Of a stretch of DNA of 34,382 nt, positions 25,172 to 32,803 are shown piece after piece. The stretch is from NCBI GenBank assembly GCA_023145615.1, contig JAGLDK010000019.1:1-34382 (forward strand). The letters are read 5' to 3'. Every line of letters starts with the position of its first letter. Position 1 is the stretch's first letter. The translations under genes and the position numbers were made by a program. The notes beneath the pieces were generated by a model. That model saw nothing but the letters and a program-made list of their open reading frames with translations, was not told the origin of the DNA and ran no database searches. The stretch is from Ichthyobacteriaceae bacterium. Lineage in GTDB: Bacteria; Bacteroidota; Bacteroidia; Flavobacteriales; JADGDT01.

Positions 25172-25690
25172 TTATAGTATGTATCTAATTCCAAGTGCAA
25201 TACCGTTATTAATATGAAAATTAGTACCAATTTCGGGTCTGTAATCAAGAGATATATTAAATGGTACTTGCGTTAAATGATATTCTATTCCGATATTAAG
25301 CGGAATACCAAAATACATTTCAGAACTTGGCATAGTATTTCGGTATTCTACGTGTTTGTATTTATAGTAAGAATAACTATTATTACCTACAGAAATACCA
25401 GCTCCAAAATACCATTTAAAACCTTTTAATTCAGGTACAGGCAATATCCATTGATATAATCCTGTTAATTTAAAACCAGAAACATTTACCGTTCCATTAC
25501 CATTATTGTAAGAACTGCTAAAAATACCTAAATCTAGTTCTAATCTGTTTTTAGATCCAAGTACGTGTTGATACGATGCTTCAGCTCCAAATTGACTTCC
25601 GCCACCTAATCTTAAACCAATAGTGTTTTGTGCAAAAGATGATGTTGTAATTGTAAATAATACAATAAGTAGAGTTAAAATTTTTTTCAT
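25172..25690 (-). CDS. Outer-membrane beta-barrel protein (paralogue 1)
   Basis: A 172-residue secreted protein with signal peptide MKKILTLLIVLFTITTSSFA, cut before QN. The mature chain alternates polar and hydrophobic residues as in a small (about eight-strand) beta-barrel: GLRLGGGSQFGAEASYQHVLG (split over 25-45), FSLD-type strands such as FNISLDYRPEIGT, and a C-terminal aromatic/hydrophobic end GIALGIRYIL that suits outer-membrane assembly. It is 22 bp downstream of a paralogue with the same plan (SYQHxxG, LRPEI-type motif). Function unknown; porin-like or adhesin-like roles cannot be told apart. Confidence 0.82.
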   Translation of the reverse strand: MKKILTLLIVLFTITTSSFAQNTIGLRLGGGSQFGAEASYQHVLGSKNRLELDLGIFSSSYNNGNGTVNVSGFKLTGLYQWILPVPELKGFKWYFGAGISVGNNSYSYYKYKHVEYRNTMPSSEMYFGIPLNIGIEYHLTQVPFNISLDYRPEIGTNFHINNGIALGIRYIL

Positions 25691-25712
25691 TTTTTTTTAC
25701 TAAAATAAAAAA

Positions 25713-26234
25713 TTAATAATTACCCATCAAATACCTTAATGTAACACCAACTCCACCAGCTGAATTTTGTCCACTAACTGATTTTGCTACAATTTCAGGA
25801 CGTAAATCAACAGAGAAGCTCAAAGGTGTAGTATCCATAGTGTATTCAATTCCTACAAGAAGTGGAATTGCAAAGTACACTCCTTGCTTACTGAATTTAT
25901 TTTCAGAACTAAGTCCGTTATAAACAGAGTGTCCTGCGCTAAATCCACCACCAATATTTATAATTGCTTTTCCTCTTTTGTCAAGATAAATTTCTCTAAT
26001 GTAAAGTCCACTAAATTTATATCCTTCATGACTAGTTTGTTTACTAACTGAAGAAAAGATACCAAATGCACCTTCCATTTTAGTTGTATTTCCTATAAAA
26101 TGTTGGTAAGAAACTTCGGCATCGAAACCTACACCACCACTAAGTCTAAATCCAAATGAATAAGGTTCTTTTTGAGCATATGTTGAATAGCTCAACGACA
26201 TTAGTATAAATAATGTCAATATAATTCGTTGCAT
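25713..26234 (-). CDS. Outer-membrane beta-barrel protein (paralogue 2)
   Basis: A 173-residue paralogue of the next gene. The signal peptide is MQRIILTLFILMSLSYSTYA, cut before QK. Shared landmarks include GFRLSGGVGFDAEVSYQHF (about 28-46), the SVDLRPEI strand and the terminal GVTLRYLMG. It is the first gene of the pair and carries a strong Bacteroidota promoter (26262-26291). Its product is likely an outer-membrane barrel of unknown function; tandem duplication is the simplest origin for the pair. Confidence 0.82.
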   Translation of the reverse strand: MQRIILTLFILMSLSYSTYAQKEPYSFGFRLSGGVGFDAEVSYQHFIGNTTKMEGAFGIFSSVSKQTSHEGYKFSGLYIREIYLDKRGKAIINIGGGFSAGHSVYNGLSSENKFSKQGVYFAIPLLVGIEYTMDTTPLSFSVDLRPEIVAKSVSGQNSAGGVGVTLRYLMGNY

Positions 26235-26261
26235 AATTGAAAAGGTTAAGTTTTACTTTAA

Positions 26262-26291
26262 CAAATATAACAACTAGATGTAAAATAACAA
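26262..26291 (-). promoter_or_regulatory. Bacteroidota consensus promoter for the beta-barrel pair
   Basis: On the minus strand TTG (26289-26291), 19 bp, then TATATTTG (26262-26269), a perfect TAnnTTTG box 27 bp before the start codon. This is the best promoter match in the window. Confidence 0.65.
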
Positions 26292-26439
26292 GTTATAACA
26301 TGTTTATTTTAGGATAAACTACATGTTTTGTAATATAAGCTTTACTTGTAGTGTAGTAACTGTTTTAGTTTATAATAACTCTTATTTATTTAAGTTAATA
26401 TTAAGTGTATTTTATATAGTAGTAAGAATTTTGTAAGAA

Positions 26440-27057
26440 TTATCTGTAAAAAAGTTGTTCATTTATGTATTCTCCAATACCTTCGGGTAGCATAGGTCTA
26501 ACATTTTTTCCATTTTTTATAGACTGTCGAATAAAGGTTGCAGAAATTTCCATTTGAGGTACATTTTCTACTAAATTAACCTTATTATGATTGTGGTATT
26601 CTCCTTTTTTAGCACCCGGACGAGGATACACATATAAACTATGATTACTAATTATATATTCATGATTTTTCCACTTATGAAAGTTTTGCAAATTATCCTC
26701 TCCCATAATTAAAGCAAACTCATGTGTTGGATATTTTTCAATTAAAAGCCCTAAAGTTTTAGAAGTATAGTTTGGTTGATCCATTTTAAATTCAATATCC
26801 GAAGCCCTTAATTTAGGATAGTTTTCAATAGCACGTTGCACCATATCAAATCTATGATAATCGTTTAGTAAAGTATCCTTTTTCTTAAACGGATTATGAG
26901 GAGTAACCACAAACCAAACTTCATCGAGCTCCGAATTTTCAACCATGTGATTGGCAATAATTAAATGCCCAACATGTATTGGATTAAAAGTACCAAAGTA
27001 TAAACCAATTTTTTTGTTAGCCAATTTTGGAGTTATAATATCACCTATTAAAGACAT
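26440..27057 (-). CDS. nadD: Nicotinate-nucleotide adenylyltransferase
   Basis: A 205-residue cytosolic enzyme that adenylates nicotinate mononucleotide in NAD synthesis. The nucleotidyltransferase motif GTFNPIHVGH (22-31) and the second motif ISATFIRQSI (171-180, usually ISSTxIR) bind ATP. VTPHNPFKK (51-59) is the NadD-type substrate loop. I chose ATG 27057 because a longer frame from 27144 would overlap gmk and adds 29 residues with no counterpart in the family. It follows gmk by 64 bp on the minus strand, an arrangement common in Bacteroidota. Confidence 0.95.
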   Translation of the reverse strand: MSLIGDIITPKLANKKIGLYFGTFNPIHVGHLIIANHMVENSELDEVWFVVTPHNPFKKKDTLLNDYHRFDMVQRAIENYPKLRASDIEFKMDQPNYTSKTLGLLIEKYPTHEFALIMGEDNLQNFHKWKNHEYIISNHSLYVYPRPGAKKGEYHNHNKVNLVENVPQMEISATFIRQSIKNGKNVRPMLPEGIGEYINEQLFYR

Positions 27058-27121
27058 AATTGAGTTTTGAAAATTATTTATGAATATTGAGTTTATGAAA
27101 GTTTTAGGTACTAGTTTACTT

Positions 27122-27694
27122 TTACTTCTCAATAAATTTAACAATTAATTCAGAAGCTTCGTTCTGAGCAACTTCTAAATTATCGTTTATTAAAACATAG
27201 TCGAAATCTTTAGAATACGAAATTTCCTCTTCTGCTTTAGCAAGTCGCATTTCTATCTTTTCGGCAGTTTCTGTGCCTCTTCCTTCAAGTCTAACTCTTA
27301 ACTCTTCTACACTAGGAGGTTTAACAAATACAGCAAGAGTATTGTTACTAAACTGTTTTTTAATATTTAAACCACCAATAACATCAATATCAAAAACTAC
27401 AGTATTTCCCTTTTCCCAAATACGTTCAACCTCACTTTTAAGAGTTCCGTAATAGTTATCAGTATAAACTTCTTCCCACTCTAAAAACTCTCCGTTATCG
27501 GCTTTGTTTTTAAAATCTTCAGGCGATAAAAAATAATAATCCTTTCCATTAACTTCACCTTCTCTAGGTTTTCTGGAAGCTGCAGAAATAGAAAATTCTA
27601 AACCCAAATCTCGTGTTAGTAAGTTCTTTACAATTGTTGTTTTACCCGATCCTGAAGGTGCCGAAAACACTATTAATTTACCTTGTTTTTTCAT
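27122..27694 (-). CDS. gmk: Guanylate kinase
   Basis: A 190-residue enzyme that phosphorylates GMP to GDP. The P-loop is APSGSGKTT (12-20). The GMP-binding region has SRKPREGEVNGKDYYFLS (40-57) with the conserved S/T-R-x-x-R-x-G-E pattern. EWEEVYTDNYYGT (72-84) and VFDIDVIGG (99-107) match the family. Length fits (E. coli 207). It lies third in the minus-strand run yicC, namZ, gmk, nadD. A 17-bp perfect hairpin lies in the gap from namZ (27714-27752), so expression may be adjusted relative to the upstream genes. Confidence 0.96.
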   Translation of the reverse strand: MKKQGKLIVFSAPSGSGKTTIVKNLLTRDLGLEFSISAASRKPREGEVNGKDYYFLSPEDFKNKADNGEFLEWEEVYTDNYYGTLKSEVERIWEKGNTVVFDIDVIGGLNIKKQFSNNTLAVFVKPPSVEELRVRLEGRGTETAEKIEMRLAKAEEEISYSKDFDYVLINDNLEVAQNEASELIVKFIEK

Positions 27695-27713
27695 GCTTGT
27701 TATTATTTAATAC

Positions 27714-27752
27714 AAATTTGGCAAAGAATAAAACATATTCTTTGCCAAATTT
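27714..27752. repeat. 17-bp perfect hairpin between namZ and gmk
   Basis: AAATTTGGCAAAGAATA (27714-27730) and its exact complement (27736-27752) pair over the 5-nt loop AAACA. No T-run follows in the gene direction, so it looks like an mRNA processing or attenuation element, not a full terminator. Confidence 0.65.
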
Positions 27753-27783
27753 ATTAATTATTGCTTTGCAATTTAATAGTCTG

Positions 27784-29004
27784 TTACTTATACAAATAAT
27801 ACTTTTTAGAATCTGCCTTAAACTTTTTAGCAGGCTCCTCCCAAAGTTGTTCAATATCTTTATACTTATAATTTTTAGTAAAAGTTTTTCTGATAGTATC
27901 ACTACCACAAACCTTATCAAACATATTATACCTTGCTTTATCAATATCAAAAAGCGGGTGCATTTTACACAATCCGTATAAAACTTCAGCAAATTTAAAC
28001 TGAATTTTAGTAAGATTTACCTTTTCGAAATCAGTAATATGTATTTGTACCCCAGATAATTCTTTTCCTTTATTATTAGAGTAATAAGGTTTGTAATGAA
28101 TAGGACGAAAATGTACACCTTCCATTTTTTCGGCATTTAAAGCATCCGCAATTTTATCCGAATCAAGCCAAGGCAACATAAAAGTTTCGAAAGGCATAGT
28201 ATATCCAATACCTACCAAACTAGCCTGAAGCTCACCAATAATACCCGAAACAGCATAGTAAAACGAAGTTTCCCAATTAGGAATGTGTGGAGAAGTAGCA
28301 ACCCAAGGCAATTTAGTATCGCCAAACAACATACTACGTTTCCAATTTTTCATTTCCACAACAGTTAAATCACACTTAATTTTGTTGGCAAGCAAGCCTT
28401 CCTCGTTAATATAATGTGCAAATTCTCCTGGAGTAAATCCATATACATAAGGAATAGGAAACTGACTTACAAACGAAATATATTCGTCTTCAACCAAAGG
28501 TCCTTCAACTCTTTCTCCACCAAGCGGATTTGGACGATCAAGCACCACAACCGAAATATTATTTTCGGCAGCAGCCTCCATTACAAGCCCTAAAGTACTA
28601 ATGTAAGTGTACGATCTAACTCCAATATCCTGAATATCGTAAACCAAAACATCAACACCTGTTAACGATTTACGGCTAGGCTTTCTGTTTTTTCCGTATA
28701 ACGAAAATACTTTTACCCCAGTTTTAGGATCATTATAATCATCAACCTTATCTCCTGCCGAAAAATTTCCACGAACTCCATGTTCCGGACCATATAAGGC
28801 AACCAAATTTACGTTCTTAGCTAAAATATCAATAGTCGATTCATAATTTCTATCAATAGCAGTAGGGTTAGTAATTAAACCAACTCTTTTGTCTTTTAAA
28901 ATATCAAAATTGTTATCTCTTAAAACCTCAATTCCGGTTTTAACTTGTGCGTTGGCTGTAAGCGCAAAAATTGTTATTACTAACAATAGTAATTTTTGTT
29001 TCAT
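27784..29004 (-). CDS. namZ: DUF1343 protein, exo-beta-N-acetylmuramidase (NamZ type, GH171)
   Basis: A 406-residue secreted or periplasmic enzyme with signal peptide MKQKLLLLVITIFALTANA, cut before Q20. The DUF1343 landmarks are GIEVLRDNNFDILKDKRVGL (25-44), LYGPEHGVRG (90-99), VYDIQDIGVRSYTY (135-148), LDRPNPLGG (165-173) and GTKLPW-like GDTKLPWVATSPHIP (239-253). The family was characterised as GH171 exo-muramidase NamZ, which removes non-reducing-end MurNAc during peptidoglycan recycling (Bacillus subtilis, Tannerella forsythia). It sits between yicC and gmk on the same strand, 19 bp after yicC, so it is probably cotranscribed with housekeeping genes. Activity is inferred from the family. 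Confidence 0.9.
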   Translation of the reverse strand: MKQKLLLLVITIFALTANAQVKTGIEVLRDNNFDILKDKRVGLITNPTAIDRNYESTIDILAKNVNLVALYGPEHGVRGNFSAGDKVDDYNDPKTGVKVFSLYGKNRKPSRKSLTGVDVLVYDIQDIGVRSYTYISTLGLVMEAAAENNISVVVLDRPNPLGGERVEGPLVEDEYISFVSQFPIPYVYGFTPGEFAHYINEEGLLANKIKCDLTVVEMKNWKRSMLFGDTKLPWVATSPHIPNWETSFYYAVSGIIGELQASLVGIGYTMPFETFMLPWLDSDKIADALNAEKMEGVHFRPIHYKPYYSNNKGKELSGVQIHITDFEKVNLTKIQFKFAEVLYGLCKMHPLFDIDKARYNMFDKVCGSDTIRKTFTKNYKYKDIEQLWEEPAKKFKADSKKYYLYK

Positions 29005-29023
29005 AGTGGGTTTTTATAATTAT

Positions 29024-29884
29024 TTACAATACATTTAATACTTGTTCTTTAATTTTTTCCAACTCATCTTTCATCTGTACAACAATACGTTGTAGCTGAG
29101 AATGGTTCGATTTAGATCCAAGAGTGTTAATTTCTCTACCAATTTCTTGAGAAATAAAACCAAGTTTTTTACCGTTAGATTCTCCCGATTCAATCTCCTC
29201 TAAAAAATATTTAAGGTGATGATCAAGTCTAACTTTTTCTTCAGTAACATCAAGCTTTTCAATATAAAAAATCATTTCTTGCTCAAATCTGTTCTGATCA
29301 ATATTTAATTTTAAATCGTCAATGCTTTTAGCAATACGCTCACGCACAGTATTTACACGCTCTTCTTCGTATTTAGGTACTTCTTTAAGTAAATCGGCAA
29401 TATTTAAAACTCTTAAACTAAGCTCGTTAAAAAGAGATACACCCTCAGTTTTTCTGTAATCATTTAGTTCCGATAAAGCTAATTTAACAATGGTAACAAC
29501 CTCTTTCCACTCGTCATTATCAAGCTCCTTACGTTCAGTTTTAACAGTATCAGGAAACTTAACAGCCATTTTTAAATACTCAGTTTCATCAGCACCATCA
29601 TAAATACCTTTTAAACCATTAATATAGCCGTTAATAATTTCTTTATTTACAGTATAAGGACTATCATCGCCAGTAACTTCAACAAACAAATTCAATTCAA
29701 CCTTACCACGCATAATGCTTTTAGATGCCAACGATCGTATATCAAGCTCTTTAGCTCTGTAAACCGATGGTACTCTAACATTTAAATCTAATTGCTTACT
29801 GTTTAAAGTTTTTACTTCAACTGTTAACTTTTTGGTTGGTAATTGCGATACCGCCTTACCAAAACCTGTCATCGAAAGAATCAT
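29024..29884 (-). CDS. yicC: YicC/YloC family endoribonuclease
   Basis: A 286-residue cytosolic protein. It begins with the family hallmark MTGFGKA (5-11), has KTLNSKQLDLNVRVP (25-39), and ends with the DUF1732 domain, whose LDHHLKYFLEEI, GKKLGFISQEIGREINTLGSK (in two stretches) and terminal MKDELEKIKEQVLNVL are highly conserved. E. coli YicC is a hexameric RNase involved in small-RNA turnover. The gene is commonly next to gmk; here namZ lies between. A perfect TATATTTG -7 box is at 29916-29923. It is the first gene of the yicC, namZ, gmk, nadD unit. Confidence 0.95.
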   Translation of the reverse strand: MILSMTGFGKAVSQLPTKKLTVEVKTLNSKQLDLNVRVPSVYRAKELDIRSLASKSIMRGKVELNLFVEVTGDDSPYTVNKEIINGYINGLKGIYDGADETEYLKMAVKFPDTVKTERKELDNDEWKEVVTIVKLALSELNDYRKTEGVSLFNELSLRVLNIADLLKEVPKYEEERVNTVRERIAKSIDDLKLNIDQNRFEQEMIFYIEKLDVTEEKVRLDHHLKYFLEEIESGESNGKKLGFISQEIGREINTLGSKSNHSQLQRIVVQMKDELEKIKEQVLNVL

Positions 29885-29915
29885 ATCGTTTGTTTTTTTT
29901 ATTCAAAATAATTAA

Positions 29916-29923
29916 CAAATATA
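29916..29923 (-). promoter_or_regulatory. -7 element of the yicC operon
   Basis: TATATTTG on the minus strand is identical to the -7 box of the beta-barrel pair. It lies 31 bp before the yicC start. No TTG at the -33 distance was found. Confidence 0.45.
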
Positions 29924-29978
29924 ATAATTAGTTAACTACCTTTTTTATTAGTTTATTGATTATTATCATCAATAATAA

Positions 29979-30332
29979 CTACCCATGTAATTCCTGTTTC
30001 AAGGCTTCCACGTTCTTTTTAGAATTACCAATAAAAATTTTGTTATTTATCATAGCAACCGGACGCTTCAGAAAAGTATAATCCATTAAAATATATTTCT
30101 TAAAATCAGCCTCACTTAAATTCATTTCTTTTAAACCAAGCTCCTTATATTTTTTAGCCCTTTTACTAAACAAAGCCTCGTACGATTTCGATAATTCATA
30201 CATTTCCTCAAGTTGCTCAACAGTAACCTCATTACTTTTAATATCCTGCATTTCAATTTCTTCAATAGGAGCAATCTCTTTTAGTATTCTTTTATTAGTG
30301 TCGCAAGTTGATAAATGATATATTTTTTTCAT
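29979..30332 (-). CDS. ArsC/Spx-like thioredoxin-fold protein
   Basis: A 117-residue protein of the arsenate reductase (ArsC)/Spx/YffB superfamily. The N-terminal strand and single cysteine IYHLSTCDTNKRIL (4-17, C10) match the ArsC CxTxxR-type loop, and KRPVAMINNKIFIG (about 82-95) is the cis-proline RP loop. The helical insert with KELGLKEMNLSEADFKKYI (about 60-78) is typical. The three active-site arginines of true ArsC are not all evident, so arsenate reduction is not assured. I chose ATG 30332; an in-frame ATG at 30365 adds 11 residues before the first strand with no family support. It lies upstream of yicC, with 94 bp between. Confidence 0.8.
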   Translation of the reverse strand: MKKIYHLSTCDTNKRILKEIAPIEEIEMQDIKSNEVTVEQLEEMYELSKSYEALFSKRAKKYKELGLKEMNLSEADFKKYILMDYTFLKRPVAMINNKIFIGNSKKNVEALKQELHG

Positions 30333-30386
30333 GTATATATATTTGTTTAAATAGTTTTTTAACAAGAGTAGAAATAAATAATTATT

Positions 30387-30480
30387 ATGGCATAACCTTC
30401 CGCTATCGCTACAGGTCGGGCTATCGGCTAAATCTTTTTGCGAAAAAGCAAAAAGGATACCGCCTTTATCCCTTATGCTA
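30387..30480 (-). repeat. GC-richer dispersed repeat of the Bacteroidota intergenic type
   Basis: A roughly 94-bp block with far more G and C than its surroundings. Read on the minus strand it has AGGGATAAAGGCGGTATCC, then a hairpin CTTTTTGC/GCAAAAAG (30434-30455), then AGCCGATAGCCCGACCTGT. I recall near-identical wording scattered between genes in many Bacteroidota genomes. GGCATAA (30389-30395) and TTATGC (30473-30478) bound it. Copy number cannot be checked here. Confidence 0.55.
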
Positions 30481-30626
30481 AAAAAAACACAGCATAAAAG
30501 TTATTGCAGTTTAAATTCAACCTTAAATTAATAAAAGCGAAAGTAGAACTTATTGTGTTTTGTAGGCAACAAAATCATTTTTATTCATGAAGTTGATATT
30601 AATTTTATTTACCTCTGTGTTATTTA

Positions 30627-30668
30627 TATTAATTTGTAATCAATATAAATTATGATTACAAATTAATA
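30627..30668. repeat. 16-bp perfect hairpin in the 595-bp gap before the MBL gene
   Basis: TATTAATTTGTAATCA (30627-30642) pairs exactly with 30653-30668 over a 10-nt loop. It has no T-run. A 22-codon hydrophobic reading frame (30587-30655) ends inside it. The rest of the gap (30481-30586, 30669-30927) holds nothing else I can name apart from a TAAGTTTG box at 30757. Confidence 0.55.
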
Positions 30669-30927
30669 GGTTGCTTTGATAATATAATACAAAAGGGAAT
30701 TTTAAAGAAAAGAAGCTGTACGCTATAATAAATATAACCTAATAAATATATTTTAGTAAGTTTGATGAAATTTTAGGTGTTAAAATAAAGTTGCATTTAT
30801 TAGTTTAATCTAAATTATTAAGGATTTACCAAAACTAAAAAAATGAAATTTATAACATAATTACTGAGTAATATCTGAGTATTATAAGTTTCAACGAGAC
30901 ATAGAAATTATATCAAACCAAAATAGT

Positions 30928-31764
30928 ATGAAAATATCAGTATTATTAGAAAACCAAGTTTGCCAAACCTGTTCAGCCGAACTAAGTGGAGAGCACGGAT
31001 TAAGTATGCACATTGCATTGAATAATAAAAATGTTTTATTCGATACCGGACAAACGGATATGTTTGCATCAAATGCAATAGAAATGGGTATTGATATTTC
31101 GGAAGTTGATATTTTAGTTTTATCTCATGGGCATTACGATCATGGGGGAGGGTTGCAAAAGTTTTTCGAGTTAAATAAAACTGCGAAAGTTTATATGCAC
31201 AGCAATGCTATTAACGATTATTATTCTGCTTCAATGGGCGAACCACGCTATATTGGATTAAATAAAGAGGTAATAGAAAAGAACAAACAACGAATTGTTT
31301 ACATAAATAATGATATTGAAATATCAGAAGGAGTTACAGTGTTAACTAACTTTAAAGAGAATTTTCCGAAACCAACGGGTAACTCTAAGCTCTACGAAAA
31401 ACAAAACGGAGAATTAGTAAGCGACCAATTCAAACACGAAATATTATTAATTATATCAGAAGCAGATAAAAATGTTGTTTTAACGGCATGCTCTCATTCC
31501 GGAATTATTAATATGACTAATAAAGCCGAAGAGTTTTTATCAGGAAAACCAATAACTGCAGTTTTAGGAGGATTCCATTTAAGTAGTAGAGGACGAAATG
31601 CAGAAACGCCTGAGTATATTGGAAATTTAGTTTCTGAAATAAAAAAAATTGATTTACAATTCTACACCGGACACTGCACCGGAGAGGCAAATTTTAAAAG
31701 TATGAAAGGTGTTTTAGGAGATAAACTAAAAAGCATGAATGTAGGAGAGGTTATAGAAATATAA
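30928..31764 (+). CDS. MBL-fold metallo-hydrolase, DHPS-like subgroup
   Basis: A 278-residue soluble metallo-beta-lactamase-fold enzyme. The metal-binding motif HGHYDH is at 67-72 (SHGHYDHGGG). Other ligands are likely the His in ACSHSGI (about 188-194) and the His in GGFHLSS (about 213-219). FDTGQTDMFASNA (38-50) precedes the motif as in the subgroup related to the archaeal 7,8-dihydropterin-6-methyl-4-(beta-D-ribofuranosyl)-aminobenzene-5'-phosphate synthase. Bacterial members have no settled substrate. It is alone on the plus strand, preceded by a 595-bp gap and followed by a strong terminator (31796-31836). Confidence 0.87.
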   Translation: MKISVLLENQVCQTCSAELSGEHGLSMHIALNNKNVLFDTGQTDMFASNAIEMGIDISEVDILVLSHGHYDHGGGLQKFFELNKTAKVYMHSNAINDYYSASMGEPRYIGLNKEVIEKNKQRIVYINNDIEISEGVTVLTNFKENFPKPTGNSKLYEKQNGELVSDQFKHEILLIISEADKNVVLTACSHSGIINMTNKAEEFLSGKPITAVLGGFHLSSRGRNAETPEYIGNLVSEIKKIDLQFYTGHCTGEANFKSMKGVLGDKLKSMNVGEVIEI

Positions 31765-31795
31765 ATAATTGTTCTTTTACATATATTCAAGTAAC

Positions 31796-31836
31796 AAAAA
31801 AGGCTGAATTGCAAATTTGCAACTCAGCCTTTTTTT
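31796..31836. terminator. Bidirectional intrinsic terminator
   Basis: A 20-bp self-complementary stem centred at 31815/31816, with one mismatch: AAAAAAGGCTGA on the left and TCAGCCTTTTTT on the right. It serves the plus-strand MBL gene and the convergent minus-strand nucleotidase gene. Confidence 0.88.
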
Positions 31837-31916
31837 GTATAAGTTTTTATAATATTAAAGTTTAAATGTGGCAGGTAACCATCAACAATTAAAAATCAAC
31901 CATCAACTATTATTTA

Positions 31917-32456
31917 CTAATCTAAATAAGGAAATAAACACATTGGTTTATCATCCTCAATATTATTATCATCATTCAGTCCATCATTATAAAAATCAGG
32001 ATAGTTAATGTTTTCTTTATCACACAAATACTCAATAACGTTAAGCCAATTTGAATATTTTCCTTGTCCAAAATGAATAAGTTCACCTTCAAACTTATCA
32101 GCACCATTATTTAACCTATCATCAATTAAATAATCACCTTTATTAAGCTGTTTATTATGTGTTAAAATTAACTTCTTGTACCCAACTTTAGGAAGTTTAT
32201 TTCTAACCCACATTAATTTATCGCTCCAAGCCGAAGGATTTTCCCAAGGAGAAGCCGACATAATATATATATTAAAATGGTTCGATAAAAACTCAACCGA
32301 TTCAATAGCCCTTGGCATAGCATCCATTAAAGCAAAAACACCATATATATCGTCAATATTATCTTTGTACTTATTTACAGTACGTTCTGCTATTTTAGGT
32401 ATTGCCGATTCAAAATCAACAATAACATTATCCATGTCAATATAAATTGTTTTCAT
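31917..32456 (-). CDS. 5'(3')-deoxyribonucleotidase (HAD superfamily, NT5C type)
   Basis: A 179-residue cytosolic phosphatase. The HAD motif I is DMDNVIVDF (7-15), with D7 as nucleophile and D9 as general acid. MSASPWENPSAWSDK (70-84) is the motif II region with the family's SPW. THNKQLNKGDYLIDDRLNNG (99-118) contains the motif III lysine and the DD pair of motif IV. These match the small 5'-nucleotidase (deoxy, pyrimidine) family, which dephosphorylates dUMP and dTMP in nucleotide salvage. The C-terminal tail (150-179) is acidic. It stands alone, convergent with the MBL gene across a terminator. Confidence 0.88.
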   Translation of the reverse strand: MKTIYIDMDNVIVDFESAIPKIAERTVNKYKDNIDDIYGVFALMDAMPRAIESVEFLSNHFNIYIMSASPWENPSAWSDKLMWVRNKLPKVGYKKLILTHNKQLNKGDYLIDDRLNNGADKFEGELIHFGQGKYSNWLNVIEYLCDKENINYPDFYNDGLNDDNNIEDDKPMCLFPYLD

Positions 32457-32543
32457 AAAAAAAGTTTAGTTTGTCAATTTTACAATAATTGAACCATAGT
32501 ATCAAGTATATAATCTAATTTATATTTAAGAATATCTGTAAAG

Positions 32544-32733
32544 TTATCGTTACAAATATTATAGTTAAAAAACCGTGATAACGATAAATTATATGCTTAT
32601 TCTGATGCATACCTACAAATGGCTGAAAGCCTTATTATTATCGTCCTGAAAGGGCAGTTTAAAATTTTGTAACGTTACATTAAACTGCTATTTTATGGCG
32701 GATTAACATTGGGTATATATTGGTATAAGCATA
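32544..32733. repeat. Palindrome-rich intergenic segment, possible REP-type remnant
   Basis: The 347-bp gap at 32457-32803 contains TTATCGTTA/TAACGATAA (32544-32552, 32579-32587), TATGCTTAT/ATAAGCATA (32592, 32725), two GAA-loop mini-hairpins GGCTGAAAGCC (32621-32631) and GTCCTGAAAGGGC (32643-32655), GCAGTTTAA/TTAAACTGC (32654, 32680) and the palindrome TGTAACGTTACA (32668-32679). The GAA-loop hairpins resemble decayed REP elements of Bacteroidota. Confidence 0.45.
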
Positions 32734-32803
32734 ATAAATAACACTTTATCAAATCATGAAACTTGTAATAGAACCATAATTAATAGTATTCATCTGTTCG
32801 CTT

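Noticed and set aside
27058-27144. Longer nadD start at 27144
   Set aside because: It would overlap gmk and add 29 residues with no counterpart in NadD, which normally begins shortly before the GTFNPIH motif.
29953-29975. TTATTGAT/ATCAATAA hairpin after the ArsC-like gene as a terminator
   Set aside because: It is AT-only, with an 8-bp stem and no T-run on the minus strand; too weak to call.
31877-31907. AACCATCAAC direct repeat, 21 bp apart
   Set aside because: Short simple repeats of this CATCAAC type are common between genes in AT-rich Bacteroidota; nothing ties it to a function.
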